A stretch of 34,015 bases of DNA from Chloroflexota bacterium (GTDB lineage Bacteria; Chloroflexota; Anaerolineae; Anaerolineales; Villigracilaceae), in NCBI GenBank assembly GCA_013388795.1, contig JACAEP010000303.1, forward strand, positions 1 through 34,015. The letters are read 5' to 3'. The translations under genes and the position numbers were made by a program. The notes under the pieces were generated by a model, which had not been told where the DNA came from, made no database searches, and saw nothing but the letters and a program-made list of their open reading frames with translations. Of the stretch, positions 8,128 to 16,265 are shown piece by piece; position 1 is the first letter of the stretch; every line of letters starts with the position of its first letter.

Positions 8128-8883
8128 ATGTCTCTTACACTGACCACGCTAAAAAATATCCCCCTTATCCGCCAGGGAGACCCATTGGCGGATATTGTTC
8201 TTAATTCCTTAAGAGAAACCCAGATCGAGCCGCAGGATAATGATATTCTGGTGCTGGCGCAAAAGATTGTCAGCAAGTCGGAAGGACGCATGGTTGCCTT
8301 GCGTGACATCGAAGCGTCTCCCAACGCCAATCAAATTGCCCTGCAGGTCGAAAAAGACCCGCGCCTGATCGAATTGATCATAAAGGAAAGCAACGAAATC
8401 CTGCGAATGCGCAAAGGGGTCATCGTGGTCGAACATAGAATCGGGTTTATCTGCGCCAACGCCGGCATTGACCATTCCAATGTAATGGGCGAAGAAGACT
8501 ATGTGTTGCTGCTGCCCAAAAACCCGGACGCATCGGCAGCACAATTGCGAAACAGCCTAAAGCAAAAAACCGGCAAAGACATCGGCGTCATGATCATCGA
8601 CTCGCATGGGCGGGCATGGCGCAACGGAACGGTTGGCGTTTGCATCGGTTTGAGCGGCATCCCCGCCCTGGTGGACCAACGCGGCTGGAAAGACCTCTTT
8701 GAGTACACGCTCAAAGCCACCATTATCGGCGTGGCAGATGAACTCGCCGCCGCCGCCTCGTTGATGATGGGGCAAGCCGCAGAAGGCACACCTGTCGTCC
8801 ATGTTCGCGGATTCCCATACCCGCTTGGAGAAGGTTCGCTGCAAGACCTGATTCGCCCGCGTGAACAGGACATGTTCCGCTAA
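8128..8883 (+). CDS. cofE: Coenzyme F420-0:L-glutamate ligase
   Basis: A 251-residue enzyme that adds gamma-linked L-glutamates to F420-0 using GTP. The length matches the free-standing archaeal-type CofE rather than the fused actinobacterial FbiB. Family features are LAQKIVSKSEGR near residue 45, RMRKGVIVVEHRIGFICANAGID and the metal/substrate segment DSHGRAWRNG followed by IGLSGI. The ATG at 8128 is chosen: the upstream ATG at 8026 would overlap npdG by 47 bases and add a non-conserved leader. No Shine-Dalgarno sequence precedes this start. A nitroreductase gene that could supply the missing FbiB half lies about 0.5 kb downstream. Confidence 0.88.
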   Translation: MSLTLTTLKNIPLIRQGDPLADIVLNSLRETQIEPQDNDILVLAQKIVSKSEGRMVALRDIEASPNANQIALQVEKDPRLIELIIKESNEILRMRKGVIVVEHRIGFICANAGIDHSNVMGEEDYVLLLPKNPDASAAQLRNSLKQKTGKDIGVMIIDSHGRAWRNGTVGVCIGLSGIPALVDQRGWKDLFEYTLKATIIGVADELAAAASLMMGQAAEGTPVVHVRGFPYPLGEGSLQDLIRPREQDMFR

Positions 8884-8947
8884 CCTGAAACAGGGGTTAA
8901 TGATCGGACAAGCGTATGGCAAAACTAACGAAAATCTTATATGGGCT

Positions 8948-8956
8948 TGATATAAA
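8948..8956 (+). promoter_or_regulatory. Extended -10 promoter of the PPOX gene
   Basis: TGATATAAA is an extended -10, 30 bases before the ATG at 8987, in the 103-base gap after cofE. It offers a separate start for the second half of the F420 cluster. No -35 hexamer is clear. Confidence 0.4.
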
Positions 8957-8986
8957 ATGAAAACATCCATTCCTCCGGAGAACACC

Positions 8987-9379
8987 ATGCCCTTCCCCGA
9001 AGCGTTTCTCGACCTGCTGCGCCCAGAGACAAAAGCATTTCTCTTCCTTGCAACGGTGAACAAAAAAGGTCAACCTCAGGTAACCCCGGTCTGGTTCGAC
9101 CATGACGGCGAAAACATCCTCATCAACACGAACGAAGGCCGCCTTAAAGACCGCAACATGAAATCACAGCCTGACGTGGCGATGGTCATTCAAGACCCCC
9201 AAAACCCCTACCGCTACCTCGGCATACGCGGCAAGGTTATTTCATTCTATACGACAGGCGCAGACGCACACATCGACACACTATCGCGCCGGTATGACGG
9301 AAAACCCTGGACGTACCGCGAGGGGCAAAAGCGGATCATTTTCAAGATTCAGCCGACGCACTTTGACCCACACCACTGA
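8987..9379 (+). CDS. F420-dependent PPOX-fold oxidoreductase
   Basis: A 130-residue split-barrel protein of the pyridoxamine-5'-phosphate oxidase-like superfamily, closest in pattern to the Rv1155-type F420-dependent group. It has an ATVNKKGQPQVTPVWF start to the barrel, GRLKDRNMK for cofactor phosphate contacts and a short C-terminal IFKIQPTHFDPHH. Members reduce diverse substrates with reduced F420; the physiological substrate here is unknown. The ATG at 8987 has CGGAG six bases upstream; the in-frame ATG at 8957 lies only one base after the -10 box. The coding region ends in an overlap with the nitroreductase gene. Confidence 0.8.
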   Translation: MPFPEAFLDLLRPETKAFLFLATVNKKGQPQVTPVWFDHDGENILINTNEGRLKDRNMKSQPDVAMVIQDPQNPYRYLGIRGKVISFYTTGADAHIDTLSRRYDGKPWTYREGQKRIIFKIQPTHFDPHH

Positions 9380-9995
9380 TCTGCATACGTTTTTACGGAG
9401 CCGGCGCTCCATCCTCCGCTTCAAACCGGACCCGATTCCTGATTCAGTCATCCGGGCGATTCTCCACACTGCAACCTTCGCCCCATCCGCACACAATCGC
9501 CAGCCCTGGCGTTTTGTAGTGCTGACGGAAAAATCATCCATAACGCGTTTTGCAGAAAAAATGGCAGCAGAATTTCAGCAAGCGCTCAAACAGGATCATC
9601 TCCCCCCAGAAGAGATCCAAAAGCGCCTGCTCCGTTCACAGGAGAGAATCGGCAGTGCGCCAGTAATTATTGTTGCATGTGTCGACATGACTGAAATGGA
9701 AACCTACCCAGACAAACGCCGCAGGAAAGCAGAATATTTGATCGCAACCCAGTCGGTGGCGAATGCTGGGCTGCATATCCTGCTTGCCGCGCATGCCGAA
9801 GGCTTGGGCGGGGTTTGGCTATGCAGCCCACTATTCGCTCAAACCGCTGTGCGGAATGCGTTAAATATTCAAGCAACATGGGAGCCGCATGCCATGTTTC
9901 TGCTTGGGAAGCCGGCAGAAACCCCTGCAATAAGAGAAAGAAAACCGCTCGAAAAAATTTCAATTTTCATCGATCGAAAAGGCAGCCGAAATTGA
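9363..9995 (+). CDS. FbiB-C-terminal-like nitroreductase, probable dehydro-F420-0 reductase
   Basis: A 210-residue FMN-binding nitroreductase-fold protein. FLRSRRSILRF near the start gives the Arg/Ser flavin phosphate contacts, and APSAHNRQPWRFVVL and the C-terminal LGKPAE are typical of the fold. In mycobacteria the C-terminal half of FbiB has this fold and reduces dehydro-F420-0 made from phosphoenolpyruvate. Here the domain is a separate gene between cofE and cofD, which supports the same role. The start is uncertain: TTG at 9363 fits the usual family N-terminus and overlaps the PPOX stop, while ATG at 9294 would overlap PPOX by 86 bases. No clear ribosome-binding site is seen. CofD begins inside its stop codon. 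Confidence 0.75.
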   Translation: MTHTTDLHTFLRSRRSILRFKPDPIPDSVIRAILHTATFAPSAHNRQPWRFVVLTEKSSITRFAEKMAAEFQQALKQDHLPPEEIQKRLLRSQERIGSAPVIIVACVDMTEMETYPDKRRRKAEYLIATQSVANAGLHILLAAHAEGLGGVWLCSPLFAQTAVRNALNIQATWEPHAMFLLGKPAETPAIRERKPLEKISIFIDRKGSRN

Positions 9996-10906
9996 AAATT
10001 GCAGCATTCGCAGGCGGCGTTGGCGGAGCCAAACTGGCGCAGGGGCTCGCCCACATAGTAGCGCCGCAAGACTTGACCATCGTCGTCAACACGGGCGATG
10101 ACTTTGAACACCTGGGGCTTTATATTTGCCCAGACCTTGACACGGTCTGCTACACGCTTGCAGGTCTTGCCAACCCAGAAACAGGCTGGGGACGAGCCGG
10201 TGAAACATGGAACACCATAACCAATGTCGAAAAACTGGGTGGACCTGCCTGGTTTCGCCTCGGCGACCAGGATATGGCAACCCACCTTGAGCGTACAAGA
10301 CGACTTAAAGAAGGGAAGCCGCTTTCACAGATCACAAATGAGTTTTGCAAAGCATGGGGCATTGAAGTTACCGTCCTGCCTATGACGGATGCCCCTGTGC
10401 GAACGGTGGTCAACTCGGATGAAGGAGAATTGGCATTTCAGGAATACTTTGTTCACAGGCAATGCCAGCCGAGAGTGAAGGGCTTCAGGTTCGACGGAGT
10501 GGAGTCCGCTGCGCCAGCGCCGGGTGTGCAAGAGGCGCTGGAAGCGGTGGATGCCGTTGTTTTCTGCCCGTCCAATCCCTGGGTGAGTATCGATCCCATT
10601 CTGAGTGTTGTAAAAGAAGTTAACAAACCGGTCTTTGCGGTTTCCCCCATCATTAGCGGTAAGACAGTGAAAGGACCGGCGGCGAAGATGTACAGCGAAC
10701 TTGGCATTGAACCTTCAGCCTATGCCGTTGCAAATCATTACCGCACCATCTTAAAAGGATTCGTGTTAGACCACGCAGACGCTGAAATGGAAAAAGAAAT
10801 TCAAGACCTTGGCTTTGCGACGCTTGTCACAAATACGCTTATGAATCAGTTTATAGATCGCGTACAACTGGCAAACGATATGCTACACTTTATGCGGAGT
10901 TTATAA
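9992..10906 (+). CDS. cofD: 2-phospho-L-lactate (or enolpyruvyl) transferase
   Basis: A 304-residue enzyme that transfers the phospholactyl or phosphoenolpyruvyl group from its guanosine-diphospho carrier to Fo, giving F420-0 or dehydro-F420-0. It has an AGGVGGAKLAQGL start, VNTGDDFEHLGLYICPDLDT and the later CPSNPWVSIDPIL and SPIISGKTVKGPA, all hallmarks of CofD/FbiA. The start is TTG at 9992, which overlaps the nitroreductase TGA as TTGA and has AAAAGG about nine bases upstream; the family start matches this residue exactly. The upstream ATG at 9815 would overlap the previous gene by 180 bases. CofC follows by one base. Confidence 0.9.
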   Translation: MKIAAFAGGVGGAKLAQGLAHIVAPQDLTIVVNTGDDFEHLGLYICPDLDTVCYTLAGLANPETGWGRAGETWNTITNVEKLGGPAWFRLGDQDMATHLERTRRLKEGKPLSQITNEFCKAWGIEVTVLPMTDAPVRTVVNSDEGELAFQEYFVHRQCQPRVKGFRFDGVESAAPAPGVQEALEAVDAVVFCPSNPWVSIDPILSVVKEVNKPVFAVSPIISGKTVKGPAAKMYSELGIEPSAYAVANHYRTILKGFVLDHADAEMEKEIQDLGFATLVTNTLMNQFIDRVQLANDMLHFMRSL

Positions 10907-10907
10907 C

Positions 10908-11516
10908 ATGTCACTTTGGGCGATTGTGCCTGTAAAACCACTACGACGCGGAAAGTCGCGCCTTGCCGGAGCCCTTACAGAAGAAGAACGCGCAGCATTA
11001 AATCAAGAACTTTTGGAACGAACGCTAAAAACCCTTACTAGTTTGAAAGAGTTGGACAAGGTGCTGGTCGTCAGCCGCGACTCCCATGCGTTGACAATTG
11101 CGCGCAACCACGGCGCCAAAACCGTTCAGGAAGATGGGCAGCCGCATTTGAATACAGCGCTAACACGCGCCTCGATAATCGCGCAGGTTCATGCCACACA
11201 AGGCGTACTGGTCTTGCCCGTTGACCTGCCGCTGCTCACCAACGATGATGTATTGGCATTGATAGACCGCGCAGCAAAGCCACCTGTTGTGGTTATCGCG
11301 CCGGATAGACATCACAAAGGGACAAACGCCCTGCTGATGGTTCCGGCCGGTCAGATCGAATATGATTTCGGCGAAGGGTCTTTCCAGCGGCATTGCGAAC
11401 GAGCGCTTCAATCGGGCGCAAGGTTGGAAGTTGTAGAACTTCCAACTCTTGGATTGGACCTGGATGACCCAGAAGACCTCGAGCTCATACGCAAGTTGGA
11501 AGCACAAAAAGTATAG
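10908..11516 (+). CDS. cofC: 2-phospho-L-lactate / phosphoenolpyruvate guanylyltransferase
   Basis: A 202-residue nucleotidyltransferase that activates 2-phospholactate or phosphoenolpyruvate with GTP to feed CofD. The GT-A-like start VPVKPLRRGKSRLAG (residues 7-21) carries the nucleotide-binding Lys/Arg, followed by a VLPVDLPLL strand with metal-binding Asp and an APDRHHKGTNALL segment. It begins one base after the cofD stop, so the two are co-translated. In bacteria with an FbiB-like reductase, the homologue FbiD uses phosphoenolpyruvate; the nitroreductase upstream makes this the likelier substrate here. A strong terminator follows immediately. Confidence 0.88.
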   Translation: MSLWAIVPVKPLRRGKSRLAGALTEEERAALNQELLERTLKTLTSLKELDKVLVVSRDSHALTIARNHGAKTVQEDGQPHLNTALTRASIIAQVHATQGVLVLPVDLPLLTNDDVLALIDRAAKPPVVVIAPDRHHKGTNALLMVPAGQIEYDFGEGSFQRHCERALQSGARLEVVELPTLGLDLDDPEDLELIRKLEAQKV

Positions 11517-11520
11517 ACAT

Positions 11521-11580
11521 AAATTTTGCCACATGCCCGCCCCCTATGAAATTTGCGAAACATGTGGCAAAATTTTTTTG
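11521..11580 (+). terminator. Strong intrinsic terminator after cofC
   Basis: A perfect 15-base stem (11521-11535 with 11561-11575), a 25-base loop and a T run (11573-11579). It separates cofC from the LLM gene, so that gene needs its own promoter. Confidence 0.8.
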
Positions 11581-11624
11581 TCAGACAATCAAATCGTATC
11601 ATTCCGCAATTGAAGGAGAATGCC

Positions 11625-12626
11625 ATGCCCAAACAGCGCGTTGCTCTGTACCTGCAAGACTCACACGACCTGCGTGACGGATTGGAATATGCAAAGTACG
11701 CCGAAGAAAAAGGCTTTGAAGCGGTATGGCAGGCAGAAAGCCGCCTTGTCCGTGATGCCATTGTTCCGATGGCAGGATACGCGGCGGTGACGAATAAGAT
11801 CAAGGTCGGTTCAGGTGTGATCAATAACTGGACTCGCAATATTGGTCTGTTGGCTGCCACCTTTCTGACTCTGGACGACCTTGCCCCAAATCGAGTCGTC
11901 TGTGGTCTGGGCGCCTGGTGGGACCCGCTGGCTGCGAATGTAGGAATTGACCGGAAAAAGCCCCTCACCGCGATGAGAGAAACGGTCACGGTGATGAAGA
12001 AGCTACTTAACATGGAGCGCGTAACCTTCAATGGCGAATTCATCCATGTGAAGGGTATTGAGTTGGATGTGGTTTATGGCCGCCGTGAACCGCGGAATAT
12101 TCCTATTATGATCGGCGCAACGGGCGACAAGATGATGGAATTGACCGGCGAAATTGCAGACGGCGCGGTTTTGAATTACTGCGTCGCGCCGGACTATAAT
12201 GACAATGCGATGGAGTTGCTGAATAATGGCTTGAAAAAATCGGGGCGCAAGATGGAAGACCTTGACCGCCCGCAATTAATCGTCTGCTCGGTGGATGAAG
12301 ATCATGACAAAGCCATTGAGTACAGCAAGATGCTCCTATGTCAATACATTGCCCAGCAGCCGCACATCGCCAAAGCATCCAACGTTTCAGATGAAGTTGT
12401 GCATCAAATTCAGTCTATTTTGGGGTGGCCCGCCACCAAGGAACAGGTGATGAAAGCCAAAGACCTTGTGCCTGACGAATTGGTTTTGAAGATCACCGCC
12501 TCCGGCACCCCCGCCGAAGCCAAAGCCAAGGTGGAAGAGTACAAAAAGCGCGGCTGCACTTGTCCCATTCTGTACCCGGTGGGCGGCAATTTCAAGCTTT
12601 TGATCGACACTTTCGCACAGAATTAA
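11625..12626 (+). CDS. LLM-class F420-dependent oxidoreductase
   Basis: A 333-residue TIM-barrel protein of the luciferase-like monooxygenase family, in the branch of methylenetetrahydromethanopterin reductase (Mer)-like F420 enzymes. Supporting motifs are [18 protein letters not shown] near residue 20, [13 protein letters not shown] (cofactor face), [30 protein letters not shown] and a C-terminal SGTPAEA. The start at 11625 has GAAGGAG seven bases upstream. The position right after the F420 biosynthesis genes supports F420 rather than FMN use. The substrate is not known. A hairpin follows the stop codon. Confidence 0.82.
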   Translation: MPKQRVALYLQDSHDLRDGLEYAKYAEEKGFEAVWQAESRLVRDAIVPMAGYAAVTNKIKVGSGVINNWTRNIGLLAATFLTLDDLAPNRVVCGLGAWWDPLAANVGIDRKKPLTAMRETVTVMKKLLNMERVTFNGEFIHVKGIELDVVYGRREPRNIPIMIGATGDKMMELTGEIADGAVLNYCVAPDYNDNAMELLNNGLKKSGRKMEDLDRPQLIVCSVDEDHDKAIEYSKMLLCQYIAQQPHIAKASNVSDEVVHQIQSILGWPATKEQVMKAKDLVPDELVLKITASGTPAEAKAKVEEYKKRGCTCPILYPVGGNFKLLIDTFAQN

Positions 12627-12654
12627 ATCCTGACATTCTACACCCGATATGTAT

Positions 12655-12679
12655 GAGCCGTGTCATCTTGACGCGGCTC
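12655..12679 (+). terminator. Hairpin after the LLM gene
   Basis: GAGCCG/CGGCTC plus a T-G wobble and GTCA/TGAC form an 11-pair stem with a TCT loop. There is no strong T run, so termination may be weak or factor-assisted. The right arm overlaps the -35 box of the next promoter. Confidence 0.5.
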
Positions 12680-12696
12680 CTTGTGTATTATATACC
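12668..12696 (+). promoter_or_regulatory. Promoter of the ABC importer operon
   Basis: TTGACG (12668-12673), a 17-base spacer and TATACC (12691-12696) resemble a sigma-70 promoter, 36 bases before the lipoprotein ATG. This is one of the few places in the window where both boxes can be proposed. Confidence 0.4.
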
Positions 12697-12732
12697 CAAG
12701 GACAAAAGCTCAAACTAGATAAGGAGTATTTT

Positions 12733-13737
12733 ATGAGATCAAAAATCCTTGGGCTTCTTTTCTTAATCAGCATCGCTATTACGGCTTGCGCGCCAGCGGC
12801 TGTCCCGAATGTAGAAGTTGCAGAAACTGAATCAGTGACGATGGTCGAAACAGAAGCGGTTCAACAAGTTGGTACGCTCAAAATCGCCGTCCTCCCCATT
12901 ATTGATACGCTTCCAATGTATGTTGCGGAAGCGGAAGGTTTGTTTGAAAAATATGGTGTGACCGTTGAACTCATTCCGGTTGCTTCTGCTCCAGAGCGCG
13001 ACCAGTTGCTTGCGGCGGGTCAGGCAGATGGAACCATCAATGAAACGCTTTCTGTGATTCTCTTCAACAAAGATACCATACAAATGCAGGCCGTGCGTTA
13101 TGCCCTGCGTCCTGTGGAGGGGTATGGGCATTTCTTCATTCTCGCTTCCGGCAAGAGCGGCATTACCAGTGCGCAGGATTTGAAGGGAGTAGAAATCGGA
13201 GTCTCGCAGGGAACCGTAATCGAGTATGTCACTGAACGCTTGCTGCAAGCCGAAGGTTTGAACAGCGATGAGATCAAGACCATTGCCGTGCCGAAAATTC
13301 CAGATCGCATGGCTCTGCTTGGCTCGGGCGAACTTGCCGCTGGCGTACTGCCTGACCCGCTTGCTTCACTTGCCGTCAGCCAGGGCGCGGTAAAGATTCT
13401 TGATGATTCAATGCATCCTGAATACGGTTTCAGCGTGTACTCCTTCCGCAAGGAAACCATTGATACGAAGCCGGAGGCTGTCAAGGCATTTCTTGCCGCT
13501 ATTGAAGAGGCGTCTGACCTCATCAACCAGAACGCCGCCCCATACATCACCCTGTTGAGCGACAAGGGGCTTGTCCCGCCGCCGCTGCTGGAAACCTTTG
13601 AAGTTCCACCGTTCCCTGATCAAGCCGTGCCGACCGAAGAAGAATGGAATGACGCCCTCGCATGGGCGCAGGAAAAAGGAATGCTGAGCGCGGATGTAAG
13701 GCATATGGACTCGGTCAATAGCTCGCTGCTTCCCTAG
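12733..13737 (+). CDS. ABC transporter substrate-binding lipoprotein (NMT1/SsuA-like)
   Basis: A 334-residue periplasmic-type binding protein anchored as a lipoprotein: hydrophobic residues 6-18 lead to the lipobox ITAC with C19 as the lipidated cysteine. The mature part begins after a Glu/Thr/Val-rich linker with GTLKIAVLPIIDTLPMYVAEAEGLFEKYG, the usual fold start of NitT/TauT solute-binding proteins. DLKGVEIGVSQGT and YSFRKE are also typical. The ligand could be a sulfonate, nitrate, pyrimidine or another small molecule; there is no riboswitch upstream that would decide this. AAGGAG lies six bases before the ATG. The ATPase and permease genes follow on the same strand. Confidence 0.82.
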   Translation: MRSKILGLLFLISIAITACAPAAVPNVEVAETESVTMVETEAVQQVGTLKIAVLPIIDTLPMYVAEAEGLFEKYGVTVELIPVASAPERDQLLAAGQADGTINETLSVILFNKDTIQMQAVRYALRPVEGYGHFFILASGKSGITSAQDLKGVEIGVSQGTVIEYVTERLLQAEGLNSDEIKTIAVPKIPDRMALLGSGELAAGVLPDPLASLAVSQGAVKILDDSMHPEYGFSVYSFRKETIDTKPEAVKAFLAAIEEASDLINQNAAPYITLLSDKGLVPPPLLETFEVPPFPDQAVPTEEEWNDALAWAQEKGMLSADVRHMDSVNSSLLP

Positions 13738-13761
13738 TCGATTGCTGTTGCCGTTATAATC

Positions 13762-13797
13762 AAGCGACAGTCACCTTGAAGGTGACTGTCGCTTTTC
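13762..13797 (+). terminator. Intercistronic terminator-like hairpin in the ABC operon
   Basis: A perfect 14-base stem (13762-13775 with 13781-13794), a TTGAA loop and four T residues. It lies between the binding-protein and ATPase genes, where a partial terminator commonly lets the binding protein be made in excess. A TATAAT (13755-13760) just upstream would place a transcription start inside the left arm. Confidence 0.65.
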
Positions 13798-13803
13798 AAA
13801 CTT

Positions 13804-14580
13804 ATGATCAACATCCAATCACTCACATTTGAATACGCCAATCACTTGCCGCTCTTCCAGAATTTCAACTGGACGGTATCACGCGGTGAGACATGGTCCA
13901 TTCTCGGTCCATCGGGATGCGGAAAAACTACGTTATTGTATTTGTTGGCAGGCTTGAAATTTCCAACCGTTGGCGAGGTGAGCATTAATGGCGAGCAGAT
14001 CACTCGTCCGCGCCCGCGCACTGGATTGATCTTGCAGGATTATGGATTGCTGCCGTGGGCAACCGTGCGTGAAAACATAGCGCTTGGAATAAAAGTTCGC
14101 ATGTTTTATGGAGCGGACGGCAAACATACGCCTGATAACTTTATCCCAAGCGACAGCGCTGAACGTTGGATGCAGCGCCTCGGTCTGAGCGAGGCAGCCG
14201 ATCAATTCCCCGGGCAACTCTCAGGCGGACAACGCCAACGCGCCGCCATTGCGCGGACACTGGCACTCGAACCCGACCTGCTCTTAATGGACGAACCTTT
14301 TTCTTCGCTAGACGCCATCACGCGCAAAGACTTGCAAAACTTGACGCTCTTGCTTTGCGCAGAACACAATATCACATTAGTGATTGTGACACATTCACTT
14401 GAAGAAGCCGCCGTGCTTGGCAAAAAGATTCTGCTGCTCGCCCCTGCGCCCAACTCAACTGCGCGCATTTTTAATAACCCAAACGCCGCCCAAAGCGGAT
14501 TTCGAAATGCGCCTGAATTTCATGAAATGTGCGAATGCCTCTGGGCAGAAATGCAAAAAGAAGCCAGCGTTCCCGCATGA
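13804..14580 (+). CDS. ABC transporter ATP-binding protein (NitT/TauT type)
   Basis: A 258-residue ATPase that powers the importer. Walker A is GPSGCGKT at 35-42, the Q-loop is ILQDYGLLPW, the signature LSGGQ is at 139-143, Walker B LLMDE is at 160-164 and the H-loop is VTHSLEEA. The pattern ILQDYGLLPWATVRENI is typical of SsuB/TauB relatives. A roughly 15-residue insertion (near MFYGADGKHTPDN) follows the Q-loop. The stop overlaps the permease start as ATGA. Confidence 0.88.
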   Translation: MINIQSLTFEYANHLPLFQNFNWTVSRGETWSILGPSGCGKTTLLYLLAGLKFPTVGEVSINGEQITRPRPRTGLILQDYGLLPWATVRENIALGIKVRMFYGADGKHTPDNFIPSDSAERWMQRLGLSEAADQFPGQLSGGQRQRAAIARTLALEPDLLLMDEPFSSLDAITRKDLQNLTLLLCAEHNITLVIVTHSLEEAAVLGKKILLLAPAPNSTARIFNNPNAAQSGFRNAPEFHEMCECLWAEMQKEASVPA

Positions 14581-15317
14581 AACAACGCGACGTTTTCCTT
14601 GCCGTACTGACAATTTTTGGCGCCTGGCAGGCTGCGGCAATGATCGTGAACATGCCCATCTTGCCGACACCCTTGACAGTAGTTGCGGTCTTTTTGAAGG
14701 AAATGCAAAAGGGATTGTTAACCCATTTTGCATTTAGTTTGTGGCGCGTCACAGCCGGAATGTTGCTCTCTGTTTTGGTGGCAGCCCCGGCGGGGTTGGC
14801 AATTGGCGCATCGAAGCGTCTGAGCCGCTTGTTTTCGCCCGTTATCTATTTGCTCTATCCCATTCCGAAAGTGGTCTTTGTGCCGGTTATTATTCTTTTT
14901 CTGGGAATTGGCGATACATCCAAGATCATCATTATGTTCTTGATCTTATTTTTTCAAATCATTGTGCTTGTCCGCGATCAGGCAAGCGGAATTTCTCCGC
15001 AACTCATTCAAAGTTTGCAAAGCCTCGGCGCAGGCAGGCGCGCGCTTTTTCGTTTTGTTTATCTGCCCGCCAGTTTACCCGCCGTCCTAACTGCGTTGAG
15101 ACAGTCCATTGGCACGGCAGTGGCAGTGCTATACATCACGGAGCTTTCAGCCACAAAATACGGGCTGGGATATTACATCTACTACAAAGGCAGTACGCTA
15201 TTCGATTACCCGTCCATGTATGCGGGAGTGATCGCGATGAGTCTGCTGGGGCTGGGCATGTACTTCAGCGTGGATTGGCTGGAAAGAAAATGGTGCAGAT
15301 GGAAGTTTGTAAACTAG
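14577..15317 (+). CDS. ABC transporter permease (NitT/TauT type)
   Basis: A 246-residue inner-membrane protein with about six hydrophobic segments, matching the SsuC/TauC family. The cytoplasmic coupling loop contains QSLGAGRRALFRFVYLPASLPAVLTALR, the EAA-like motif that contacts the ATPase. The start at 14577 overlaps the ATPase stop (ATGA), so the two are translationally coupled. The gene ends 14 bases from the convergent menA stop. Confidence 0.87.
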   Translation: MKQRDVFLAVLTIFGAWQAAAMIVNMPILPTPLTVVAVFLKEMQKGLLTHFAFSLWRVTAGMLLSVLVAAPAGLAIGASKRLSRLFSPVIYLLYPIPKVVFVPVIILFLGIGDTSKIIIMFLILFFQIIVLVRDQASGISPQLIQSLQSLGAGRRALFRFVYLPASLPAVLTALRQSIGTAVAVLYITELSATKYGLGYYIYYKGSTLFDYPSMYAGVIAMSLLGLGMYFSVDWLERKWCRWKFVN

Positions 15318-15331
15318 GCAGCCAGCGGCCG

Positions 15332-16222
15332 TCAGGAAAACAACAGACCGACCCAAAACAAGAGACTGAACAGGAAGGCAGTTTGCCCCGTGCCTGCCAA
15401 TGCGGCATTGAGCAGACGCCCCTTTTGCGTAAAGACCGTTTGCGATGCGCGAACAGCAACGGGCAAAGAAAACCACACGGTCATCGTCTCTACTGGAACA
15501 ACCTTCAACCACGCCAGCGCCGGCATGATCAAATAAGCGGCAAGCATCAAAAGGGCGTATTCTGTTTTTGCACCACGCTCTCCGAACCAAACCGCAAGAG
15601 TATGTTTCCCCGCTTTGCGGTCATTTTCAAGATCGCGCAGGTTGTTGACCACCAAAATCGCAGTCACGATCAAACCCACCGGCGCCGACATCCACCATGC
15701 CGCAGCGCTTACCGAGCCAACCTGCACAAAATACGTCCCGGCAACAGCGGCGGGACCAAAGAAGAGAAAGACAAAAACATCTCCCAAGCCATGATAGCCC
15801 AACGGAAACGGACCGCCGGTATAAGCGATAGCGGAGAGAATGGCGGCAGCGCCGAGCCAGATCACGGTCCAGCCGCGAAGCGTGGCAAGATACAAACCCA
15901 ATAAGGCCGCCAGAAAAAAGATCACAACCATGCCAGCCTTTACTTGAGTCGGCGTCAAGTATCCCGCCTGGGTTACACGTGTCGGCCCCAAACGGTCTGC
16001 TGTGTCGGCGCCTCGCTCAAAATCAAAAACATCATTGGCAACATTACTGCCAATTTGCAAAAGCAATGCCGCAAACAATGCCGCCAGCGCAGAGACGATG
16101 TGGAAGGACCCGTCATACCATGCCAGGGCGCTGCCCATCATCACGCCGGATACGGCGGCAGGCAAAGTGCGCGGACGAATGGCCAACCACCATGAATGAA
16201 TAAAACCCGGTTTTTCGCTCAT
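15332..16222 (-). CDS. menA: 1,4-dihydroxy-2-naphthoate polyprenyltransferase
   Basis: A 296-residue UbiA-family membrane enzyme that prenylates DHNA to demethylmenaquinone. The two Asp-rich motifs are visible: NDVFDFERGAD near residues 63-73 and NNLRDLENDRKAGKHTLAV in the second half. About eight hydrophobic segments are present. The divergent menG gene starts 72 bases away, which agrees with a menaquinone role. An extended -10 lies nine bases before the ATG and no Shine-Dalgarno sequence is seen, so the mRNA may be nearly leaderless. Confidence 0.88.
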   Translation of the reverse strand: MSEKPGFIHSWWLAIRPRTLPAAVSGVMMGSALAWYDGSFHIVSALAALFAALLLQIGSNVANDVFDFERGADTADRLGPTRVTQAGYLTPTQVKAGMVVIFFLAALLGLYLATLRGWTVIWLGAAAILSAIAYTGGPFPLGYHGLGDVFVFLFFGPAAVAGTYFVQVGSVSAAAWWMSAPVGLIVTAILVVNNLRDLENDRKAGKHTLAVWFGERGAKTEYALLMLAAYLIMPALAWLKVVPVETMTVWFSLPVAVRASQTVFTQKGRLLNAALAGTGQTAFLFSLLFWVGLLFS

Positions 16223-16231
16223 CCGCGCCGC

Positions 16232-16240
16232 AGTATATCA
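16232..16240 (-). promoter_or_regulatory. Extended -10 promoter of menA
   Basis: The minus strand reads TGATATACT. The hexamer ends nine bases before the menA ATG, giving a predicted 5' leader of only about two or three bases. Confidence 0.5.
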
Positions 16241-16265
16241 CGAGATACAAAACGCCCGCGCTGGG

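Noticed and set aside
9294-9362. Upstream ATG extension of the nitroreductase
   Set aside because: It would overlap the PPOX gene by 86 bases and adds a basic segment not expected in the family.
12627-12732. Riboswitch (for example TPP) ahead of the ABC importer
   Set aside because: Only one simple hairpin is present and no conserved TPP core motifs are visible.
14741-15904. 387-codon + frame across the permease and menA
   Set aside because: It overlaps two well-supported genes on opposite strands and its translation is Arg/Gln/His-rich without motifs.
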